A stretch of DNA of 64,000 nucleotides from Liquorilactobacillus sicerae (lineage in GTDB: Bacteria > Bacillota > Bacilli > Lactobacillales > Lactobacillaceae), in contig NZ_JAHAVQ010000009.1 in assembly GCF_029916425.1 (NCBI RefSeq), positions 1 through 64,000 on the forward strand, written 5' to 3'. The notes under the pieces were generated by a model. The model worked only from the letters and a program-made list of their open reading frames with translations, was not told where the DNA came from and searched no databases. The translations under genes were made by a program, and so were the position numbers. Positions within the stretch are counted from its first letter, which is position 1. The number at the start of each line of letters is the position of its first letter. Shown here piece after piece: positions 24,896 through 34,300 of this stretch.

Positions 24896-26263
24896 TTACA
24901 GTTTGCGTCCCGGATTTAAGATATTATTTGGATCCAGAGCTGCTTTGATTTGCTGCTGCAATTTGGCAGTGGCTTCACCTAACTGTGGAACTACCCACTT
25001 ATTCTTGAGTTGGCCGATGCCATGTTCCGAAGAAATTGTACCGCCAAGAGAAATTACATATTCAAAAATCTGATCAATGGCTGCTTGGACATCAGCCGGG
25101 ACACCTTGAGAATCTTTGGGAATCGCAATATTGGGATGAAAGTTTCCATCACCAGCATGACCACCCAAAAATGCTTTAACTTTCGTTGTAAATTCCAATT
25201 TTTCAACAAAGGCTGCTAAATCAGGCAATTTGGACAATGGCACGGCAACATCTTCGACTACCAAACGACCATATGCGGCTTCAGCTTTATAATAGTCTTG
25301 CCGAATTTTAATAATTTTCTTTGCGTAATCTGCATCATCGGTGACCGAGATCTGCAGAGCACCGGCTTCCTTCAAGAGCTTTTTGGAAGCCGCAACTGAA
25401 CCAGCTGCAGCTGAATCTAATTGGAAAATCAACAAAGCTGAAGCACCATCACCCGCCAAATTAGTCCCTTCAAGCCGATCAAGAGCCTCGATCGAGGTAT
25501 CATTCAAAGCTTCCATCATTGACGGATATAACCCACTGCCAGAAAGTTTTTGCACACCGACACTTAACTGCTTCATATCCTCAAAAGTTGCTAGGCCAGT
25601 AACCGGATTGCCAAATGGAAGTGGCATGAGACGAACAGTGGCTTCAACGATAATTCCTAAGGTGCCTTCTGAGCCAACAAATAAATCAGTTAGATCGTAG
25701 CCGGTATTATTTTTAAAAGTTGGCCCACCAAGTTTGACTAAAGTTCCATCTGCCAGGACAACTTTTAACCCATAAACGGATTGCTTAGTTGTCCCATATT
25801 TCAAAGAACTCATCCCACCTGCATTAGTCGCAATATTGCCGCCCACTGAACTGATCGGTTTTGAACCAGGATCAGGTGCAAAGAAGTAACCTGATTTTCG
25901 AACGGCCTGATCTAAATCACCGTTCATCACTCCCGGTTCGACAATCGCAATCTGGTCAGGAATACTGATCTTTAAAATATGATTCATCGGTGAAAGATCC
26001 AGTACTAAGCCGCCATCTAGCCCAGCTGAGCTATTAACGATCGACGTTGCGGCTGCTCTGGCTGTTACCGGCAGCCGCTGACTGTTAGCAAATTTCATAA
26101 CTGCTTGGACATCAGCAATACTTTGAGCTTTAATCGCTGCTAAGGGTTGGTTGCCATTATTTAATTCTTGGGTGAATTTATTGATTCCATATTCTTTTAA
26201 GCGATCTGAATCCGTAATCAGTTCGCCAGTAGGTAAGTTTAGTTTTGAAAAATCTGTTGTCAC
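24896..26263 (-). CDS. FAD-linked oxidase (GlcD/D-lactate dehydrogenase-like)
   Basis: A 455-residue flavoprotein of the FAD-binding type 4 / GlcD family. The FAD domain shows PVTARAAATSIVNSSAGLDGG near residue 66, PDPGSKPISSVGGNIATNAGG near 130 and GSEGTLGIIVEATVRLMPLP near 200; the C-terminal oxidase domain has GHAGDGNFHPNIAIP (metal-binding His) and SSEHGIGQLKNKW, ending LNPGRKL. These enzymes oxidise D-lactate, glycolate or other 2-hydroxy acids. I chose the GTG at 26263, preceded by AAGGATGG; the longer frame adds 29 residues without homology. A decayed relic of a related gene lies at 3507-3655. Confidence 0.85.
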   Translation of the reverse strand: MTTDFSKLNLPTGELITDSDRLKEYGINKFTQELNNGNQPLAAIKAQSIADVQAVMKFANSQRLPVTARAAATSIVNSSAGLDGGLVLDLSPMNHILKISIPDQIAIVEPGVMNGDLDQAVRKSGYFFAPDPGSKPISSVGGNIATNAGGMSSLKYGTTKQSVYGLKVVLADGTLVKLGGPTFKNNTGYDLTDLFVGSEGTLGIIVEATVRLMPLPFGNPVTGLATFEDMKQLSVGVQKLSGSGLYPSMMEALNDTSIEALDRLEGTNLAGDGASALLIFQLDSAAAGSVAASKKLLKEAGALQISVTDDADYAKKIIKIRQDYYKAEAAYGRLVVEDVAVPLSKLPDLAAFVEKLEFTTKVKAFLGGHAGDGNFHPNIAIPKDSQGVPADVQAAIDQIFEYVISLGGTISSEHGIGQLKNKWVVPQLGEATAKLQQQIKAALDPNNILNPGRKL

Positions 26264-26324
26264 AATACCGCCATCCTTCTTATATGAGAATAAAATTAAA
26301 TACCAGTTAAAGCAAAAATGGCAC

Positions 26325-26356
26325 AAAAAGGGCCTTTTGTCAATAAGCAAAAGGCC
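26325..26356 (-). terminator. Terminator of the PgpA-family gene
   Basis: On the minus strand GGCCTTTTG and CAAAAGGCC form a 9-bp perfect stem with an 8-base loop, followed by CTTTTTG. It lies 37 bases after the PgpA-family stop codon. Confidence 0.7.
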
Positions 26357-26392
26357 AAAAGCTTTAAATTAGTTAGCTTTGTTTGTCTAAAA

Positions 26393-26896
26393 TCACGCAT
26401 GAGCATGAGCAATCTTAGCTCCCGCCGCTGCTGCAATTGCTGCAACGATATCATCTAAAAAAGTGTTGACACTGCCATCAGCTGGTCGATCTAATTCTTT
26501 AATGATCCCATGCTTTTCTTTATCTAAATAACCAAAATTGGTGCTGGCAATCTTGCCGTAGATTCCCGAAATTCCTTCTTCGGCTAATAATTCATCAACT
26601 CCAAACACGCCACTATCATTTGCGATAATGCTTTGTAATGGTTCCGGCAATTCTTGTTGATTAGCCAACTGATCCAAAGCTAGACCGACCATTGCGTTAT
26701 TCAAAACTTCACGTTTGTGCAACACATCCAGCACAGCTTCATGCGCTTCAGCTAAAGTAATATCAGGAACATAGGCTTGCTGGATCTGATAAGTGATTTC
26801 AGCAATGTCTTTGATTGAGACATTTTTAGACTTGAAGTAATTGATTACAAAATCAAATGATGCTTTATCTGGATATTTAAATTTTGGATCGTTCAA
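26393..26896 (-). CDS. Phosphatidylglycerophosphatase A family protein (YutG-like)
   Basis: A 167-residue protein of the PgpA/YutG family. It has no transmembrane helix in its N-terminal two thirds, unlike proteobacterial PgpA. Family marks are VSIKDIAEITYQIQQAYVPDIT near residue 31, HKREVLNNAMVGLALDQLA near 68 and the final KELDRPADGSVNTFLDDIVAAIAAAAGAKIAH. Members are assigned to phosphatidylglycerophosphate dephosphorylation, but the Firmicute YutG branch is poorly tested. Start ATG at 26896 with GGGAGGAGATC upstream. It stands alone between two terminators. Confidence 0.8.
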   Translation of the reverse strand: MNDPKFKYPDKASFDFVINYFKSKNVSIKDIAEITYQIQQAYVPDITLAEAHEAVLDVLHKREVLNNAMVGLALDQLANQQELPEPLQSIIANDSGVFGVDELLAEEGISGIYGKIASTNFGYLDKEKHGIIKELDRPADGSVNTFLDDIVAAIAAAAGAKIAHAHA

Positions 26897-27060
26897 AATG
26901 ATCTCCTCCCTTTTTTAAAGCTAATGTCATTTATTTTATGACGTCGATCTTAGCAATGCAACAATTTAAGCTCAATTATTAAAAAAGGTTAAAAAATAAA
27001 GCTGCCAGCATATTTACATTTAAACCTGCCAGCAGTTAGTTTACATCCAGAAATTAAAAA

Positions 27061-27915
27061 TCACGCCATTGTCCTCGAAGTAAAAATCTTTGGATCAACA
27101 TAATCAGTTTCACCGACTGGAATATGCATCACCGTCTTTTGCGGAGCTAATAACATCCGATTTTCAACACCAATTAGATTTTCATCAAATGAGATCAAGT
27201 TATAACCACAGGCATCAGCAACAAGATGATCATGCAAGGCTGTGCAATCAATATGATAAGCAGTTGATTCAGCCGTTGCACATAAAATACCATAAATCAT
27301 CTCAGTCGTTGCGAAATGAATATGTCCGGAAAAAATCCCGCGAACATTGGCACTGGTTGCTAACTGCAGCAATACTTGGTCATTTTGCAAAACACTAAAA
27401 CGCATCTTAGCTAAACTGGCACCTGCCACTGGATGATGCAAAAAAATCAATGATGGCCGCTCTTTATCCTCCTGCAATTTTAACTCCAACCATTTTAATT
27501 CAGCAGCCGGCAAGTAGCCTTGCTCGATATTTTGAAAATTACTGTCTAAAAAGTAGTAGTCAAAATCTTTAGTCCGCTGGCGATAATAAAACTGACTTTT
27601 TGGAGCCAGACCGCAATAGCCAAGATAAAAAGCTCCCGCACGATCATGATTGCCCAGCAAAACATTGATGTCCGTTCCCAGATCCTCTTCTTTTTTGTAC
27701 AAGAACTCATGCAACCGCTCATAATCCTCTGCCATGCCTTCATGGATCAAATCGCCAGTTAAAACGATCATTTCCGGTTTTTGCGGCAAGCGCTCCAAAT
27801 CAGCAAAAACCATTTCAAGTTTTTTGAAGGGATCGATCTGCTGGTTGAAAGGAAAGATACCATTTTTGGGAGCTAAATGTAAATCTGAAATTTGAACTAT
27901 ATGATTGATTTTCAC
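27061..27915 (-). CDS. Metallophosphoesterase, CpdA-like cyclic nucleotide phosphodiesterase family
   Basis: A 284-residue calcineurin-like phosphoesterase with the full metal-ligand set: QISDLHLAP near residue 8, VLTGDLIHEG near 52, LLGNHDRAGAF near 86, FLHHPV near 157 and GHIHFAT near 197. The order and spacing fit the CpdA / class III cyclic-nucleotide phosphodiesterase group. It is cytoplasmic and monocistronic. The start at 27915 is an ATG preceded by GGAAAGATAAGTCGTGAAA, a weak site. It is a different branch from the phosphoesterase at 3742-4593. Confidence 0.8.
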   Translation of the reverse strand: MKINHIVQISDLHLAPKNGIFPFNQQIDPFKKLEMVFADLERLPQKPEMIVLTGDLIHEGMAEDYERLHEFLYKKEEDLGTDINVLLGNHDRAGAFYLGYCGLAPKSQFYYRQRTKDFDYYFLDSNFQNIEQGYLPAAELKWLELKLQEDKERPSLIFLHHPVAGASLAKMRFSVLQNDQVLLQLATSANVRGIFSGHIHFATTEMIYGILCATAESTAYHIDCTALHDHLVADACGYNLISFDENLIGVENRMLLAPQKTVMHIPVGETDYVDPKIFTSRTMA

Positions 27916-28167
27916 GACTTATCTTTCCAAACATTTTTTAACATCAAACTAAATTAAAGTACTTTATTCTTGGTCCGTATTTTTTTGATAAATGATTTTT
28001 CAATTTTCAGATAAATCATTCTTTACGATAATTTTAATAAGGATATGTTTCGTTTTCATTAGCTTTTAGTAAATAATTTGTAAAAAACTGGATTTTAATT
28101 ATCTCAAAGCTGATTTTAACTATCTTGGTATCAATAATACAATTCGTATGCGGCAATACGACAACAT

Positions 28168-28193
28168 AAAAAAGGCTTCATAAATTCGAAGCC
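28168..28193 (-). terminator. Terminator after the peroxiredoxin remnant
   Basis: On the minus strand GGCTTC and GAAGCC enclose an 8-base loop and are followed by six T residues. It lies 11 bases after the stop codon of the remnant. Confidence 0.6.
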
Positions 28194-28203
28194 CTTTTCC
28201 TAG

Positions 28204-28611
28204 TTATCTTTGACAACTTATTGAACAAGTCGAATTTTTATTTTTTCTGAGATCTTTAACAGAACGCAGCATTTTTAAAATTGGTTGCGCATCCCTAGCA
28301 ATCCCTGTTGTATTAAGTTCGAAAGCTTTAAACTTTCTTCCTGGACAAATAATAAACGTTCCTGGACATGTTTCATTTGATTCTTCATCAAATGAAGCAA
28401 ACATTTTTGCTAAAATGTGATTGTTATCTGCAAGTAAAGGATAATTAACTTGGTCAATTCTTTCTGAAGATGCCACCCATTTTTTATGATCTGATACTGA
28501 ATTATCAGAAACTGCATAAATTTCGGCATCTTCTTTTTGAAAATCAGCATATAAACTCTGCAAATCACTTAATTCCCTTTCGCTAACTGCCTGAATTCCT
28601 TTATCACCGTT
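28204..28611 (-). pseudogene. Peroxiredoxin (AhpC/TSA family) remnant abutting the CRISPR array
   Basis: An open frame of 135 codons with no start at its upstream end. ELSDLQSLYADFQKEDAEIYAVSDNSVSDHKKW, then YPLLADNNH and PGTFIICPGRKFKAFELNTTGIARDAQPILK, follow typical 2-Cys peroxiredoxins. The part before residue 10 is lost, and where family members read VCPTELSDL this frame reads VSERELSDL, so the peroxidatic Cys appears as Ser. The frame runs straight into the last CRISPR repeat at 28612. It is most likely a non-functional relic. Confidence 0.7.
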
Positions 28612-29241
28612 GGGTTTAACCTTATTGATTTAACATCCTACTAAAACAGACTATTTTGACAGTTGGTTTGAAATGTAGGGTTTAACCTTATTGATTTAAC
28701 ATCCTACTAAAACAATTGGAGATGATGACTGGAATGAAGATGAGGGTTTAACCTTATTGATTTAACATCCTACTAAAACTAATTTTGTATCTTTTACATC
28801 AGCTTTGAAGGGTTTAACCTTATTGATTTAACATCCTACTAAAACCGTAGTCGTTGTTTGCACTGATAACTTTTTGGGTTTAACCTTATTGATTTAACAT
28901 CCTACTAAAACATAAGAGTAGTAATCCTTTTTATTGTTATAGGGTTTAACCTTATTGATTTAACATCCTACTAAAACCAACAGGTGTACATGCGCAAAGT
29001 GGTCTGTGGGTTTAACCTTATTGATTTAACATCCTACTAAAACCTTTCTTTAACTGTGCTACTCAACATGAATGGGTTTAACCTTATTGATTTAACATCC
29101 TACTAAAACTCATTCATACTTGCAATTTCTTCTGCACGTGGGTTTAACCTTATTGATTTAACATCCTACTAAAACTTTTAACACCGTGACTTATTGCAAC
29201 ATTTAGGGTTTAACCTTATTGATTTAACATCCTACTAAAAC
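28612..29241 (-). CRISPR. Type II-A CRISPR array, 10 repeats and 9 spacers
   Basis: Ten identical 36-bp repeats start at 28612, 28678, 28744, 28810, 28876, 28942, 29008, 29074, 29140 and 29206, separated by nine spacers of exactly 30 bp. Read on the minus strand the repeat begins GTTTTAGTAGGATG and ends GGTTAAACCC, the normal orientation for type II-A. As I remember it, it is one base from the Lactobacillus buchneri type II-A repeat. The cas genes lie on the same strand, so the leader-proximal (newest) spacer is 29176-29205. No terminal repeat is degenerate, which is unusual at the old end. Spacer targets cannot be identified from this window. Confidence 0.98.
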
Positions 29242-29258
29242 CGATTTTTTATAACCAA

Positions 29259-29288
29259 ATTATAATTTTTAGGCATGCCAATCAACAA
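29259..29288 (-). promoter_or_regulatory. Candidate promoter of the CRISPR array, inside the 3' end of csn2
   Basis: On the minus strand TTGTTG (29288-29283), an 18-base spacer and a perfect TATAAT (29264-29259). The start would be near 29252, only about 10 bases before the first repeat. The -35 and part of the spacer lie in the last codons of csn2. Confidence 0.5.
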
Positions 29289-29940
29289 AATCCTCGTCAA
29301 TGTAATAAAAATCACTGTTTTCATAAAACTTCTTCTGGTTCATATCTGTGAATTCTATTAGAAGGGTTGGAATCCCAGTAACTTTTATTAATGAAAACAA
29401 GTCTTGAATCTGTTGTCGATTGAGATAATGAGCGACATTAGTCAATCCCACGACTGACTTGATTTCACACTCCAAATGAATCTTAATGACTGATTCCATT
29501 ATAGCATACGGGCTTTTCATCCATTCTGAATTAAAGTGAATTTTGCAATATTTAAACAACTTTTTTAAATCCCAATCATACGTAACTTCAAGGGGTAAAT
29601 CAATCATGAATAAGCACTGCTGGATCAATGTGTAAAGTTGATTATTCATGTCTGTAATCGATCTCCTTTGATCATCAGTCAGAACAGTGACTAACCGTTT
29701 TAGTAAAGCTAAATTGTACCTGTCATCTAAGTCCTTTTGAATCCCTACATCGCCAACCCAGTCAATTGCGTGGTCCATTTCAAGTGTTTCATAATCATCT
29801 GAATAACATTTAAGAATATCTGAGCCAGTTTGAATGCCATAAATTAAATCATGATAAACGGTCGGACTATTTGTCGTAATAACCGTTGGTTTTGCGTTCG
29901 ATACATCAATTTCTTGGTGGGCAGCATACGATATTCTCAT
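29269..29940 (-). CDS. csn2: Csn2, type II-A adaptation protein
   Basis: A 223-residue protein of the short Csn2 type, the marker of subtype II-A. Csn2 forms a ring-shaped tetramer that slides on DNA ends and works with Cas1, Cas2 and Cas9 in taking up new spacers. Its ATG at 29940 overlaps the cas2 stop codon (ATGA), and its stop codon lies 27 bp from the first repeat. The sequence (start MRISYAAHQEIDVSNAKPT, later KLFKYCKIHFN and IPTLLIEFTDMNQ) resembles lactobacillus Csn2; the assignment is certain from position. Confidence 0.93.
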   Translation of the reverse strand: MRISYAAHQEIDVSNAKPTVITTNSPTVYHDLIYGIQTGSDILKCYSDDYETLEMDHAIDWVGDVGIQKDLDDRYNLALLKRLVTVLTDDQRRSITDMNNQLYTLIQQCLFMIDLPLEVTYDWDLKKLFKYCKIHFNSEWMKSPYAIMESVIKIHLECEIKSVVGLTNVAHYLNRQQIQDLFSLIKVTGIPTLLIEFTDMNQKKFYENSDFYYIDEDFVDWHA

Positions 29941-30257
29941 AGAATAATTGTCCTTTCAGATGAATTACGAACATCCTTCTTTGGCTTTCCACAGGTAAAA
30001 TGCATATCATTATACTGTTTTTCAGTCATAATCAACGATTGTATAATTCCAGCTGGTGGCGCAATTGCAGCAATTCGCCGTTCCATAAAGTCAGCTGACT
30101 TTTTATTAACGCAAACTCTTACATAAACCGAAAACTGAATCATCAAAAAGCCTTCATTGATTAGTGCCTTCCGAAAGCGTCGATAATTTCGTCTCTGATC
30201 ACTTGTTTCAACTGGAAGATCAAACATTACCATTAATCGCATTATTCGATACCTCAT
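29937..30257 (-). CDS. cas2: Cas2, CRISPR adaptation protein
   Basis: A 106-residue ferredoxin-fold protein. MRLMVMFDLPVET carries the first beta strand with the conserved Asp, followed by NYRRFRKALINEGFLMIQFSVYVR. It bridges two Cas1 dimers in the integration complex. The start at 30257 aligns with S. pyogenes Cas2 (MSYRYMR...) and has GAGGTG about ten bases upstream; an alternative ATG at 30242 also has a site. The 5' end overlaps cas1 by 38 bp. Confidence 0.96.
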   Translation of the reverse strand: MRYRIMRLMVMFDLPVETSDQRRNYRRFRKALINEGFLMIQFSVYVRVCVNKKSADFMERRIAAIAPPAGIIQSLIMTEKQYNDMHFTCGKPKKDVRNSSERTIIL

Positions 30258-31125
30258 TTTTAAATGTCACCTCAATCTGAATTTTGTCAATATCACCGCT
30301 CAAATACTTCAAGCAATTTCTAACGTGGTCGGTGATAATATTTCTAAACAGCATTTGTTTACCATTGAATGTCAATTCCAAATTAAGAAGATCAACCAGT
30401 CCAAATTTGATGTCCGGTGTTAGTTCTTTAAAGTTCCGGTTCGCCAACCAATAATCAATCACTGGTCGAAAAGGTTCCATTAAATCAGAACCCAGGTTAA
30501 ATTGATTATCATTACTGTGATGATGTATTCCCAAGTAAGTTAGATAACCATTGACAACAATTTCTCGATTCACGTTAGAGAGAAGAATTGCATAGCCATA
30601 GTTTAATGCTGCATTCACTGGAGAAAAATCATGACGGTTGAATTTATTATCAAACAACAACGGAAAGTATTTCCGCGCAACGACAGCTTCCCGATTAGTA
30701 ATATCATTGACCTCCAATTTATCCAACTCTGTAATCAAATCATCATTTGCGAGGCCATATATTTCCAACACCTTAATTTGATTCATGATTTTACTAGCAA
30801 CAATCTTCGTCCAAAGAAGCTCTTTCCGCTTTTCATCCCAATTAAATTGTTTTTTTACCAAATCCACATCACGATTACTTGGGTAATATCCAACTGTTTC
30901 ACAAACCGGTTCTGATGAATTATCAGTAAAGATAACTTTCACTTGGTTTTGAGCTAATTCACTAATTAATGCCGTTGTAATCACAGCTTGTGTGGTCGAA
31001 ATTAATACCAAGTCAATATCATCAATCGGGATCTGATTGATCCCGTCCATCGTCTGAACAATCATCGCTCTGGATGAATATGACATCTTCGCATGTTGTG
31101 AAATTATAACTGATCGCCATCCCAT
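30220..31125 (-). CDS. cas1: Cas1, CRISPR integrase (type II-A)
   Basis: A 301-residue integrase that inserts new spacers at the leader end. It begins MGWRSVIISQHAKMSYSS. The C-terminal helical domain has NAALNYGYAILLSNVNREIV and YLGIHHHSNDNQFNLGSDLMEPFRPVIDYWL, containing the metal-binding Glu, His and Glu/Asp residues. I placed the start at the ATG at 31125, which has AAGGGGTG seven bases upstream; the longer frame adds 21 residues that come from the tracrRNA region. The ribosome binding site and 5' leader overlap, on the other strand, the promoter of the tracrRNA gene. Confidence 0.96.
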   Translation of the reverse strand: MGWRSVIISQHAKMSYSSRAMIVQTMDGINQIPIDDIDLVLISTTQAVITTALISELAQNQVKVIFTDNSSEPVCETVGYYPSNRDVDLVKKQFNWDEKRKELLWTKIVASKIMNQIKVLEIYGLANDDLITELDKLEVNDITNREAVVARKYFPLLFDNKFNRHDFSPVNAALNYGYAILLSNVNREIVVNGYLTYLGIHHHSNDNQFNLGSDLMEPFRPVIDYWLANRNFKELTPDIKFGLVDLLNLELTFNGKQMLFRNIITDHVRNCLKYLSGDIDKIQIEVTFKNEVSNNAINGNV

Positions 31126-31137
31126 AAAAAACACCCC

Positions 31138-31166
31138 TTGTCTGAATTTAAAAAATAAGTTATGAT
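31138..31166 (+). promoter_or_regulatory. Promoter of the tracrRNA gene
   Basis: TTGTCT at 31138-31143, a 17-base spacer, and TATGAT at 31161-31166 on the plus strand. The start would be near 31173, just before the GTTGGG hairpin and the anti-repeat. Confidence 0.7.
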
Positions 31167-31172
31167 TAATTT

Positions 31173-31323
31173 GTTGGGTAGCTCCCAACGTTTAACCTTA
31201 TTGATTTAACATCCTAAGTTAAAATCAAGCAATGTGCGTAGCACGGAGTTTATACTTTTGACCTACTTTAATAGCAGGCATACATAAACAAAAGGAATCA
31301 TTTTCGAAAAATGATTCCTTTTG
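31173..31323 (+). ncRNA. tracrRNA, divergent from cas1 and convergent with cas9
   Basis: An anti-repeat at 31190-31227: 27 bases identical to the plus-strand form of the CRISPR repeat (GTTTAACCTTATTGATTTAA and on), then AAGTTAAAAT, the same bulged lower stem as the S. pyogenes tracrRNA. It is followed by small hairpins (TGTGCGTAGCACG near 31231) and a strong terminator at 31290-31322. A 5' hairpin, GTTGGG/CCCAAC at 31173-31189, precedes the anti-repeat. The RNA pairs with each pre-crRNA repeat, is cut by RNase III and is bound by Cas9. Length about 150 nt. The strand is opposite to all cas genes. Confidence 0.9.
31290..31322. terminator. Shared bidirectional terminator of tracrRNA and cas9
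   Basis: AAAAGGAATCATTTT and AAAATGATTCCTTTT form a 15-bp perfect stem around CG. It ends the tracrRNA on the plus strand and lies 5 bases past the cas9 stop codon on the minus strand. Confidence 0.85.
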
Positions 31324-31326
31324 TGG

Positions 31327-34300
31327 TTACAAATCTTTCAAAGAAATACGACGTTCGAAAAGACCAGTTGGTGATTGATATACAATTAATGCATCTCCAC
31401 TCAGTTTAGTTCCATTCTTTCCCTGAATTTGTCCAAATGGTGTCGAAATGCCAATTTCTTTTAGCTTTCCAGAAGATGGATTAGCATGTAATCCCTTCAA
31501 GATCTCGTTTAAAATCTCACGTTTACCACTATGGATCTTTTTATTGCCCTCATATTGGTTATGGTTCGGTAGTCTATGAAACTGTTCTGCACCATTTCTT
31601 AAGCCCACTCGAAACGAATTTTTATCATACAGACTAAAATACTTATCGACCTTCGACAAAATTTCATCATAAACAGCATCATAATCCGTACTTTCTCTCT
31701 TTTCATCCAATTTTGCACGACCAGCAAGCGTCTTCACTGATTTATCTGAAAGCACCAACTGCTTAGCATTGTACTGATATGTCGAGCTTCCAAGCATAAA
31801 CTTTTTATCACCCTCAATAACCAATTGCCGATACATAACTCTCCCTAAAACAATGTCAAAGTTCTCGACTATTCGAATAATTTCACCAGTTTTGCGATTT
31901 TTCTTTTCCTTAGTAAATTTAGGTGTCAAAACCATCTTCAGTTCGTTCATATAAGATTCATGTCCCTTTGAAGCAGCATTTGTCAATCTTCTAAGTGCTC
32001 TGGTTGGTACTCCGACAACGCGGTAAATATCATTCTTTTTGCCGTGAATCCTAGTAATCGCCATGTAGGCATCGGTACTCCCACTATACCCACCATAATC
32101 ATCTACATTTTTCCCAGCTTTGATAGGAATCAATTTTCTTTTCTTTGCCTCGGAAGCACGATAGATTGTCCGATTAAACATTGCTCCTCGTTGTGTATAC
32201 ACTTCCTGTGAGACAAGCATAAACTTGAAATGATAAACACGTCGCAGTTCTTTCAACGAAGTATTCCGATCCCAGATAACTTCACCAGTTTCGATATCAG
32301 AAATTCGTTGCTGATTTTCGTCGGCTAAATCATGCAAAAAATTAAAGTTACGCATCGTCACTTTGTTTTCACTAAACTTCTTGAAGTCACCATAAACGAA
32401 GTATGGACGCAACTTGATATAACGATGATAAAGATACCGGCCTAGGAATGCTGTTAAATAAGCATCAAATGCGTGATGGTAATCATTAATTTCCCGATTT
32501 TTAATAAAACCAAACTCATCTCTCATCTGATGATTCATTTTGGCTGGGATTTCAATAATTTTTGTATTAACATTCCGATACTTTTCACCAAGAATATTAG
32601 CAACTAATTTAATAACTTGACTTGTTTCAACAAGTTGACGATGGATAAAACCATGCATTGTGTACTTATTAATCGTATCTGGATCTGTCTGTAAATTTTT
32701 CAATTTTCGTTTACTAATCAATTGATTTTCTGCAAGTTGATCCCAAAAGCTACGCATTTTTGAACCAAACAGCTTAATTGGTACATTGTCGGACTTACCA
32801 TTATTGACGGCTTTGTGAACCAAAACCCGGTTATCTAGTGAATCGTCTTTAATAAACGCTTGTGGCAAAATATGGTCAATGTCATAGTTGCTGATTTCAT
32901 CGATGTTAATGGGATCACCTGTATACATATCCTTGCCAAGTTGAGTGAAGTACAGATACAACCTATCTGTTAGTCCACGTTTACCCTTGGAAACCTTATC
33001 CAATTCTGAAATTAGTTCAGGATTCATGGCCTTAACCAGACGCTTAGCCGTTTCCTTAAACATCTTCTCAAGTTGCCGCTGACGTGATATGGTTCGTCGT
33101 GGATTGCGATCTTCTGACCGAGTAAATTCAATAGAGATGAACTTTGGCGGCACACCACCCACTGCTCTTTGAATATCATCTACCACTTTGACAACTTGTC
33201 GAATTGCTTTTTTATTCTGAGGTGATGTGTAGGCATCTGCAAGCACATCTTCGACATTAGTTGATCTCACTTGTGTGGCATTGGCCTCATAAATTTGTTT
33301 AGCAAAGCCTTCGTCAGTTTGGATCTGCATGAAATTCTTATTTGTATTCCAAAGGACATCGATAATTCGCTCACCATCAGAATTGACAATCTCAGTCAGC
33401 AGTTTTTTGGAAAGTCTGCCCCATCCGGTGTATCGCTGAGTTACAATGGATTCTTTTTGCTTAGTAGTCAACCATTCAATTTCATCGAGCTTTTCTTGGA
33501 GAATCTTACGGTCTTCAAATACCGTTGACCACTCAACAATTTTTTCAAAATCATCTTGAAGATCTGGATCGTCAACTTTTTGTCCAAAAAGCTTTGTAAA
33601 ATCATTGTAAGTTCCCAGATTGTTATTAAATCGATTTGAATCAGACAATCCAGAAATTTGAGGCAGAACTGGTAAAGAAAGATGGACTTTAAGATAATTT
33701 TGAAGTTTCTTCACTGTAATATTTTTATACCGCTCAAATAGATCACGATAAATATCCTGCTTTAAGGCAACGCTGATTCGTTTATCATTCACTTTCAACA
33801 TATTTAATTCATTAAGGACCTTGAACTTCTCATACAACAGACTTTGATCCGGTAAGACATCTTCACCGATCAAATAGGAATCTTTGGTTGTCATTCGTTT
33901 GATAAATCTATTGGCTGATTCCTTTCGATCTATCTTATTTTCGAAGTTCCACGGGGTAATTTGTCCGCCTTTCTTTCGCACCATCCAGGCAAATGTGTTT
34001 TGTCCAGATTTATTTTGATCCTCAACGGTAATCAAGGGTCCTACATAATATGGAATCCTAAAGGCCACCAATTCATCAATCTTATACTTTGCTTTGAATC
34101 GGTCACGTTTATTTGGGTTCTTCTCAGCAAGCCACGGGTAATACTTGCTTTGGTTCTCAATAATCTCATCTAGTTCACGTTGATGAAGCTGATGCGGGAT
34201 TACACCATTTTGCGACGTCCTCTGCTTAGGCATGAAGGTTTCGGCATCAATCAAATCTTGAATTTGGTGTGACTCGTCAGAATTGTCTAGGTTTTTCTTG

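Noticed and set aside
27000-27036. Repeated CTGCCAGC near 27002 and 27030
   Set aside because: It is a short direct repeat, not inverted, and does not form a hairpin; probably chance.
27090-27398. 102-codon plus-strand ORF
   Set aside because: It lies antisense within the CpdA-like gene, with composition expected of a shadow frame.
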